In this document: positions 7,067-11,066 of the stretch, in pieces
Layout: each line of letters begins with the position of its first letter
Position numbering within the stretch: position 1 is the first letter of the stretch
NCBI GenBank assembly: GCA_044867875.1
Contig: JBIOVR010000238.1
Coordinates: forward strand, 1 to 11,066
Origin: VBAS01 sp044867875
GTDB lineage: Bacteria > Bacteroidota > Bacteroidia > Chitinophagales > Chitinophagaceae
Direction: 5' to 3'
DNA length: 11,066 nt
The notes under the pieces: generated by a model
Database searches by the model: none
What the model saw: only the letters and a program-made list of their open reading frames with translations
Told to the model about the DNA's origin: nothing
Translations under genes and position numbers: made by a program

Positions 7067-7774
7067 ATGTCTCCTTTTATTGGCGAATTTATTGGTACAA
7101 TGCTGCTCATCATTATGGGTGACGGTGTCGTTGCAAATGTTGTTTTAAACAAAACAAAAGGCAATAATGGCGGGTGGATCGTTATCGTTTTCGGTTGGGC
7201 CATGGCTGTATTTCTTGGCGTATATGTATCCACAAGCCTTGGTGGCAGTGGTCATTTAAATCCTGCAGTAACAATTGCAATGACTGTATTCGACAATTTT
7301 GATGCGACGCTCTTACCTACTTATATTCTTGCACAATTTGCAGGAGCCATAACAGGAGCCATTATTGTTTGGCTTGCTTACAAACAACACTTTGACAGCA
7401 CCGATGATAAAGATGGAAAGCTTGCGGTCTTTTGTAATACACCAGCTATAAGAGGATATGGATATAACCTTATCACTGAGATCGTCGGCACATTTGTTTT
7501 AGTATTTGGTGCGTTGACGATGTCAAAGCCAGCAACAACTCTTGGAACATTGGACGCATTGCCTGTTGGTTTACTAATCCTGGGTATTGGTTTATCACTC
7601 GGTGGACCTACAGGCTATGCTATCAATCCTGCAAGAGATCTGGGTCCTCGTATTGCCCATTTTATTTTACCAATAAAAAATAAAAGGGATAGTGATTGGG
7701 GTTATTCATGGATACCGGTTGTCGGGCCGATCATTGGTGCATTGATTGCCGCTTATCTTTTTAAACTCATTTAA
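7067..7774 (+). CDS. glpF: Glycerol uptake facilitator, aquaglyceroporin (MIP family)
   Basis: Inner-membrane channel for facilitated glycerol entry, 235 residues with six membrane helices and two re-entrant half-helices. The NPA motifs are at 65-67 (GHLNPAVTI) and 187-189 (GYAINPARDLGPR). The aspartate after the second motif (D191) marks a glycerol-conducting channel rather than a strict water channel. Overall wording (GWAMAVFLGVYV, GYAINPARDLGPRIAH, then ILPIKNK) resembles the Gram-positive-type GlpF rather than the E. coli one. The selectivity-filter residues are probably W44, Y184 and R190, with one extra residue in the loop before the first NPA. The ATG at 7067 lies 6 nt after the glpD stop; a TTG abutting that stop (7061) is a less likely start. 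Third gene of the operon. Confidence 0.95.
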   Translation: MSPFIGEFIGTMLLIIMGDGVVANVVLNKTKGNNGGWIVIVFGWAMAVFLGVYVSTSLGGSGHLNPAVTIAMTVFDNFDATLLPTYILAQFAGAITGAIIVWLAYKQHFDSTDDKDGKLAVFCNTPAIRGYGYNLITEIVGTFVLVFGALTMSKPATTLGTLDALPVGLLILGIGLSLGGPTGYAINPARDLGPRIAHFILPIKNKRDSDWGYSWIPVVGPIIGALIAAYLFKLI

Positions 7775-7775
7775 C

Positions 7776-8294
7776 ATGAATAAGATATTTTTTATCATCG
7801 CAGCTGTTTCTTTTTTAAACACATCAATTATAGCACAGGATGCAGAAACCAGATTAAAAGAAAAAGGAATTGTGTTACCTGAAGCTCAAAAACCCGTAGC
7901 CAATTATGTAAACGTAGTTAGGGTTGGCAATCTTTTATTTCTTGCAGGAAAAGGACCAACAAAACCTGATGGCAGTAACATTACTGGTAAAGTAGGAAAA
8001 GACTTAACGATAGAACAAGGTTATGAGGCTGCACGATTAACTGCAATAAATCATTTAGCTGTATTAAAAGCTGAGCTTGGCAGCTTGAATAAAGTAAAAC
8101 GAATTGTAAAAGTGCTCGGCATGGTAAACTGTACTGAGGACTTTAAAGATCAGCCAAAAGTCATCAATGGTTATTCTGACCTGATGGTAGAAATTTTTGG
8201 TGAAAAAGGGAAACATGCAAGATCGGCGGTAGGTATGTACGCACTGCCCTCGAATATTGCAGTAGAGGTAGAAGTTGTCGTTGAAGTGGAATAG
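7776..8294 (+). CDS. Secreted RidA (YjgF/YER057c/UK114) family protein
   Basis: Protein of 172 residues. Residues 1-20 form an N-terminal signal peptide (KIFFIIAAVSFLNTSIIA, then Q21), so the mature part is probably periplasmic. Residues about 24-172 form one RidA-like domain: GNLLFLAGKGPTKPDG at 51-66, GYEAARLTAINHLAVLKAELG at 82-102, and the end ARSAVGMYALPSNIAVEVEVVVEV, where R149 fits the arginine that binds the substrate carboxylate in imine-hydrolysing members. The pattern resembles the longer chorismate-mutase-like RidA subgroup rather than canonical cytosolic RidA. The ATG at 7776 is one base after the glpF stop; an earlier in-frame ATG inside glpF would destroy the signal peptide. 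Last gene of the glycerol operon before a terminator. Substrate unknown; a link to glycerol metabolism is inference from position. Confidence 0.88.
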   Translation: MNKIFFIIAAVSFLNTSIIAQDAETRLKEKGIVLPEAQKPVANYVNVVRVGNLLFLAGKGPTKPDGSNITGKVGKDLTIEQGYEAARLTAINHLAVLKAELGSLNKVKRIVKVLGMVNCTEDFKDQPKVINGYSDLMVEIFGEKGKHARSAVGMYALPSNIAVEVEVVVEVE

Positions 8295-8295
8295 A

Positions 8296-8330
8296 AAAGC
8301 CAATCCGAAAAGATTGGCTTTCTAAATATA
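8296..8330. terminator. Bidirectional intrinsic terminator between convergent genes
   Basis: A perfect 10-bp stem, AAAGCCAATC (8296-8305) and GATTGGCTTT (8312-8321), encloses a 6-nt loop. T-rich sequence follows on the plus strand, and a TTTTC run follows on the minus strand. It sits between the end of the plus-strand glp/RidA operon (8294) and the end of the minus-strand gene at 8345, so it probably stops transcription from both sides. Confidence 0.85.
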
Positions 8331-8344
8331 ATTTTGATTTCGCT

Positions 8345-8836
8345 TTAAATAATAAGTGCACCCCACAGGATCAAAGAAATCGCTGCACCGATCCAAGCCC
8401 ATGTGATCCTTCCTTTCTTATCACCCGTTGTGATCAAGTAGGCTATCAGAACTCCTATTAAGGATAAGAACAAACCCAGAGCCAAACCACTTAGGCTAAA
8501 TGCACCACCCAAAGCCGCTTTATTGAAATATTTCTCGACCCTTTTTTTGCTAAAAGACCCGTCATAGTTTATATTTTTTTTCAACTGCCTCTGCTTCATT
8601 TTGAAATTTACTTTCTCCATCATTTTCATTTTTTTACCAGACAACTTTTCAAAATCTTTTACGCTGATCTCGGAAAGATCCATCAATGAAATCAACTGGC
8701 CATTTTTTCCAATAGGCACATAAACATCAGTTGCTTTTATAGAAGGATTTGTTGATGAAACAGGGATTGTGTTTGTAGAAGAGTAGCTTGCGGAAACAAC
8801 TGCAATGAGCAGAAAAAGAATAAATGTTTTTTTCAT
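8345..8836 (-). CDS. Exported small membrane protein of unknown function
   Basis: Protein of 163 residues. Residues 1-19 look like a signal peptide or N-terminal membrane segment (KKTFILFLLIAVVSASYSS). A polar region at about 20-105 is rich in K, S and N, and includes VYVPIGKNGQLISLMDLSEI (39-58) and a strongly basic, methionine-rich helix (SGKKMKMMEKVNFKMKQRQLKK, about 66-87). Two membrane segments follow, at about 112-135 and 145-163, separated by the short charged loop TTGDKKGR. No known catalytic motif is seen. The architecture recalls small Bacteroidota membrane proteins of unknown role. The ATG at 8834-8836 is the only sensible start. The 90 bp upstream is very AT-rich with no clear promoter; co-transcription with the aminotransferase gene is possible. 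The pairing may be incidental. Confidence 0.75.
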   Translation of the reverse strand: MKKTFILFLLIAVVSASYSSTNTIPVSSTNPSIKATDVYVPIGKNGQLISLMDLSEISVKDFEKLSGKKMKMMEKVNFKMKQRQLKKNINYDGSFSKKRVEKYFNKAALGGAFSLSGLALGLFLSLIGVLIAYLITTGDKKGRITWAWIGAAISLILWGALII

Positions 8837-8926
8837 AATCCGTGGTTTATGGTTAATTAATATAGTAATATAAAAAAAATATGGAGGCTAAAAAAATATT
8901 TATTTAGGGATCAGGACACGATATGA

Positions 8927-10102
8927 TCAGGATATTGCATTCAGGATCTTATTACATGCATCTGTAATTTGGTTTTCTGAAATATTTAATGGGGGAGAAA
9001 TACGCAAACAATTTGGTGCAAATAAAAACCAATCCGTCATTACGGCGTTTTCAATACAGGCATCAATTATTTTTTTATTTGTTTCAAAAGATTCAAATTC
9101 TACGGCCATCCACAAACCAAATGAACGGATCGCTTTTATTTTTGGATGAACTAGTAATGATCTGAATAATTCTTCTTTTTCCTCTATCCCGTTCATTATT
9201 TTTTCTTCCAATAAAACTTTCATCGCAGCCATTCCCGCTGCACAACAAACGGGATGGCCACCAAAAGTTGTTATATGACCAAGGACCGGATTTTCCGTAA
9301 AAGCATCCATCATTTTTTTGTCGGCAATAAAAGCTCCCAGTGGCATGCCACCACCCAATGCTTTTCCAAGGACCAAAACATCAGGAACGATCTCAAAATT
9401 TTCAAAACCCCAGAGGTTTCCCGTTCTTCCAAAGCCAGCCTGTATCTCATCAAGAATTAATAACGTTCCGGATTCAGTACATTTTTTTTTCAAGGCCTGC
9501 AGCCATTCTTTAGATGGAACAATTATTCCTGCTTCCGCTTGTATAGTTTCCACGACCACACAAGCTGTTTTTTCAGAGATCGCATCCAATGATTTGAATG
9601 AATTATATTCAAGATGCAAAACATCTGGCAGCAATGGACGAAAAGCATTTCGCCAATATTCATCACCTATTATGCTTAATGCGCCTTGTGTTGAACCATG
9701 ATAGGAATTTCTAAACGCAATGATCTGTGTTCGATTCGTTACTCTTTTAGCGAGTTTCATTGATCCCTCTATTGCCTCGGCACCAGAGTTAGTAAAATAA
9801 ACTGAGTTTAATGAAGGCGGTAAATTATCCGTGAGGAGTTTTGCATACTGTACCTGGGGTGACTCAATAAATTCTCCATACACCATTACATGCATATAAG
9901 CATCTAATTGCTTTTTGATAGCTTCAACAACTTTAGGATGACAATGCCCGATATTAGCTACGCTAATGCCACCGATGAGGTCAATATATTCTTTCCCGTT
10001 TGTATCATAGAGTAAACAACCTTCCGCTTTCTTGATTTCAAATGCTAATGGAGAAGGTGAAGTTTGTGCAATGTGCTTGAGAAAAAGTTCTCTTTCGTTC
10101 AC
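8927..10102 (-). CDS. Class III PLP-dependent aminotransferase (acetylornithine/ornithine aminotransferase-like)
   Basis: Cytoplasmic pyridoxal-phosphate enzyme of 391 residues, usual for the class III (acetylornithine/ornithine/GABA) family. Landmarks: substrate-side GGISVANIGHCHP at 44-56; phosphate-binding NSGAEA at 105-110; RNSYHG at 131-136, whose aromatic stacks on the cofactor ring; ETIQAEAG at 185-192; LDEIQAGFGRTG at 217-228, with D218 contacting the pyridine nitrogen; and LGKALGGGMPLGA, with K247 the Schiff-base lysine. The ring-anchoring TTFGGHPVCCAAG stretch is at 278-290. The start is GTG (10100-10102): an in-frame TAA lies four codons upstream and the next internal methionine is at residue 70, beyond conserved sequence. 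The amino donor cannot be read from sequence: acetylornithine, ornithine, lysine or another omega-amino acid are all possible. No arginine-pathway genes are adjacent. Divergent from the carbonic anhydrase-like gene. Confidence 0.9.
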   Translation of the reverse strand: MNERELFLKHIAQTSPSPLAFEIKKAEGCLLYDTNGKEYIDLIGGISVANIGHCHPKVVEAIKKQLDAYMHVMVYGEFIESPQVQYAKLLTDNLPPSLNSVYFTNSGAEAIEGSMKLAKRVTNRTQIIAFRNSYHGSTQGALSIIGDEYWRNAFRPLLPDVLHLEYNSFKSLDAISEKTACVVVETIQAEAGIIVPSKEWLQALKKKCTESGTLLILDEIQAGFGRTGNLWGFENFEIVPDVLVLGKALGGGMPLGAFIADKKMMDAFTENPVLGHITTFGGHPVCCAAGMAAMKVLLEEKIMNGIEEKEELFRSLLVHPKIKAIRSFGLWMAVEFESFETNKKIIDACIENAVMTDWFLFAPNCLRISPPLNISENQITDACNKILNAIS

Positions 10103-10119
10103 AGAAAATAATTATTTCA

Positions 10120-10153
10120 GCAAAGAACGCAAAGGCAGCGCAAAGACGCAAAG
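10120..10153. repeat. Short GCAAAG hexamer repeats
   Basis: GCAAAG occurs four times, starting at 10120, 10129, 10140 and 10148, three of them as CGCAAAG, embedded in CGCAAAGACGCAAAG-like wording. Spacing is irregular (9, 11 and 8 nt), unlike a CRISPR array or a strict tandem repeat. Similar degenerate tracts are common between genes in many bacterial genomes; a function here is not evident. Confidence 0.65.
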
Positions 10154-10212
10154 AATTTATATAATTTGCGATGGTGAAAGGACAATAATATCACAGAGAT
10201 GACACGGGTTTT

Positions 10213-10233
10213 CACAGAATAAAAGTTTCTGTG
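10213..10233. repeat. Small hairpin in repeat-like sequence
   Basis: CACAGAA (10213-10219) and TTCTGTG (10227-10233) form a 7-bp perfect stem with a 7-nt loop. Neighbouring bases (ATCACAGAG upstream, GTGTGAA downstream) repeat the CACAGA wording, which looks like eroded dispersed repeat sequence. There is no T tract, so it is not an intrinsic terminator. Confidence 0.45.
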
Positions 10234-10260
10234 TGAATTAGTGAAATCGGTGAGAAACAA

Positions 10261-10301
10261 AGCTGAATAGAATTACAGAAAGTACAAGAGTGCGACGCAA
10301 C
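10261..10301 (+). repeat. Solo copy of the arm of the palindromic element
   Basis: This 41-bp stretch begins AGCTGAATAG and ends GTGCGACGCAAC. Aligned by eye to the reverse complement of 3618-3657, it agrees at about 36 positions with one gap. It also matches the right arm at 3862-3900 in direct orientation. Only one arm is present; there is no inverted partner nearby. Its outer edge is 66 bp from the downstream ATG, compared with 80 bp for the right arm and glpK. Confidence 0.75.
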
Positions 10302-10367
10302 AGCTGATCATAAGAAATACTGAAGCCGGAAACCAAAAACTATAAACTAAAAACAAGAAACCTAATC

Positions 10368-10904
10368 ATGCCTGTAATACTTCCCGTAGAAAATAAATTC
10401 CCGCAGTTTGGTAACAATTGTTTTTTGGCGCCCAACTCAACTATTGTTGGTAATGTAGAAATGGGTGATGATTGCAGCATCTGGTTCAATACAGTGGTGA
10501 GGGGTGATGTAAATTTTATAAGAATGGGAAATAAAGTGAATGTACAGGATGGCGCATGTATTCACTGTACTTATAAAAAATTTGGAACAACGATTGGTAA
10601 CAATGTTTCGATCGGGCATAATGCGATCGTACATGGGTGCACTGTTCATGATAATGTATTAATAGGCATGGGTGCTATTGTAATGGATGGCGCCGTTGTA
10701 AACAGCAATACAATTATTGCAGCCGGAGCTGTTGTGCTTGAAGGAACGATTTGTGAGGCAGGTAGTATTTATGCCGGTGTGCCCGCCAAAAAAGTGAAGG
10801 ATATTCCGCAGGAAATGATCAGTGGCGAGATCGACAGGATTGCAAATAATTATGTACGATATGCTGATTGGTTTCGGGGGGAAAAAACTTCCAAAAAAGG
10901 ATGA
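10368..10904 (+). CDS. Gamma-class carbonic anhydrase-like hexapeptide protein
   Basis: Left-handed beta-helix protein of 178 residues of the gamma carbonic anhydrase / YrdA / PaaY group, expected to form a cytoplasmic trimer with a metal site between subunits. Hexapeptide coils run from about residue 18 (FLAPNSTIVGNVEMG) to about 140. Family residues are present: R45 and D47 (VVRGDV), Q60-D61 (NVQDGACIH), and the three metal-ligand histidines H66, H84 (SIGHNAIVHG) and H89. The conserved IYAGVPAKKVKDI at 134-146 and a C-terminal helix (YVRYADWF) complete the fold. The acidic loop of the archaeal Cam enzyme is absent, as in most bacterial members, so carbonic anhydrase activity cannot be assumed. 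The ATG at 10368 gives the standard N-terminus. The 3' end is homopolymer-rich (G6, A6, A6), so the last few residues are sensitive to sequencing indels. Confidence 0.92.
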   Translation: MPVILPVENKFPQFGNNCFLAPNSTIVGNVEMGDDCSIWFNTVVRGDVNFIRMGNKVNVQDGACIHCTYKKFGTTIGNNVSIGHNAIVHGCTVHDNVLIGMGAIVMDGAVVNSNTIIAAGAVVLEGTICEAGSIYAGVPAKKVKDIPQEMISGEIDRIANNYVRYADWFRGEKTSKKG

Positions 10905-10977
10905 TTTATTGCAGAAGGAAACCGCCGAAACCCTTACTACTCGTACATTTACTCTGGCAAATGCAATTTTTGCTTCG

Positions 10978-10985
10978 TAAATTCG
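10978..10985 (+). promoter_or_regulatory. Candidate -7 element for the terminal lipoprotein gene
   Basis: TAAATTCG differs from the Bacteroidota -7 consensus TAnnTTTG at one defined position and lies 18 nt before the ATG at 11004, a plausible distance. No clear TTTG is seen at the -33 spacing, so the call is tentative. Confidence 0.25.
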
Positions 10986-11003
10986 TTGAAGAAAAAACAA
11001 TCT

Positions 11004-11066
11004 ATGAAAGCCGTAAGAACTCTCCTTTTATGTGTCGGTCTGATGCTGATGCTTTCATCTTGTAAA
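11004..11066 (+). CDS. Lipoprotein, N-terminal fragment cut by window end
   Basis: An ATG at 11004 opens a frame running to the window edge (21 codons visible). The peptide begins MKAVRTLLLCVGLMLMLSSC and continues with K: two basic residues, a hydrophobic core, and the lipobox LSSC with C20 as the residue to be lipidated. This is a typical type II signal peptide, so the product is a membrane-anchored lipoprotein on the periplasmic or outer-membrane side. Nothing of the mature domain is visible and function cannot be assigned. It lies 99 bp downstream of the carbonic anhydrase-like gene on the same strand; a longer overlapping frame starting at 10868 is judged a shadow. Confidence 0.75.
   Translation, partial: MKAVRTLLLCVGLMLMLSSCK

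Larger units (their letters stand above)
10103..10367. other. 265-bp intergenic region built from several short repeats
   Basis: Lies between the divergent aminotransferase and carbonic anhydrase-like genes and must hold both promoters. From left to right it contains GCAAAG hexamer repeats (10120-10153), a short hairpin (10213-10233), the solo arm related to the element near glpK (10261-10301), and an A-rich AAAC-periodic stretch just before the ATG (10329-10362). No coding sequence is evident. On the minus strand a TTTG with 19 nt to TATTTTCT could be a weak promoter for the aminotransferase gene, and that TTTG belongs to the hexamer repeats. Confidence 0.6.

Noticed and set aside
7746..7775. 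Upstream ATG for the RidA-like gene inside glpF
   Set aside because: It would bury the clear signal peptide behind ten extra residues.
8909..8932. GATCAGGA direct repeat (8909-8916 and 8925-8932) at the aminotransferase 3' end
   Set aside because: Two 8-bp copies spanning a stop codon are within chance expectation and form no stem with a T tract.
10120..10153. GCAAAG repeats as a CRISPR array
   Set aside because: The units are too short, the spacing is irregular and under 12 nt, and there are no cas genes.
10868..11065. Plus-strand frame overlapping the carbonic anhydrase-like gene end and the lipoprotein start
   Set aside because: No domain or signal is visible in this frame, while the alternative frame at 11004 gives a textbook lipoprotein signal peptide.
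1..11066. tRNA, rRNA, riboswitch, phage or toxin-antitoxin features
   Set aside because: No cloverleaf, rRNA stretch, recognisable aptamer or matching coding sequence was found on reading both strands.

Overview
The window looks like a chromosomal segment of a Bacteroidota bacterium, probably of the Chitinophagaceae or a close relative. The evidence is the AT-rich coding style, the near absence of Shine-Dalgarno sequences, promoter elements of the TTTG / TAnnTTTG type, a large outer-membrane DUF5686 protein with a carboxypeptidase-regulatory-like N-terminal domain, and a Bacteroidota-style winged-helix regulator paired with a membrane protein. No plasmid, phage or CRISPR features are visible. 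The family-level placement is inference.

Layout from left to right. (1) Positions 1-944, minus strand: a six-helix membrane protein followed by a small winged-helix regulator cut by the window edge, preceded by a promoter buried in nested inverted repeats (952-980). (2) 1071-3554, plus: a DUF5686 outer-membrane protein. (3) 3555-3980: a 426-bp gene-free stretch dominated by one roughly 290-bp imperfect palindrome (3613-3905), a fold-back or MITE-like element with two GC-rich mini-palindromes inside. (4) 3981-8294, plus: a tight four-gene glycerol operon, glpK-glpD-glpF plus a secreted RidA-like protein, with junctions of -1, +6 and +1 nt, closed by a bidirectional hairpin terminator. (5) 8345-10102, minus: a small exported membrane protein of unknown function and a class III PLP aminotransferase with a GTG start. 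(6) 10103-10367: an intergenic region made largely of repeat debris, including a solo copy of the arm of the palindromic element near glpK. (7) 10368-10904, plus: a gamma-class carbonic anhydrase-like hexapeptide protein. (8) 11004-end: the start of a lipoprotein gene.

The glycerol genes form a complete catabolic entry route. GlpF admits glycerol, GlpK traps it as glycerol 3-phosphate, and the FAD enzyme GlpD oxidises that to dihydroxyacetone phosphate and passes electrons to the respiratory chain. No GlpR-type regulator is in the window. GlpK appears to lack both the enterobacterial fructose-1,6-bisphosphate loop and the Gram-positive HPr-phosphorylated histidine, so its control probably differs from the two textbook cases. 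The exported RidA-like protein is the least expected member of this operon.

Most of the window is ordinary housekeeping or accessory metabolism. The points most worth a second look are the palindromic element and its solo arm, each sitting 66-80 bp upstream of a start codon in the same orientation, the exported RidA in the glp operon, and the nested operator upstream of the membrane-protein/regulator pair.
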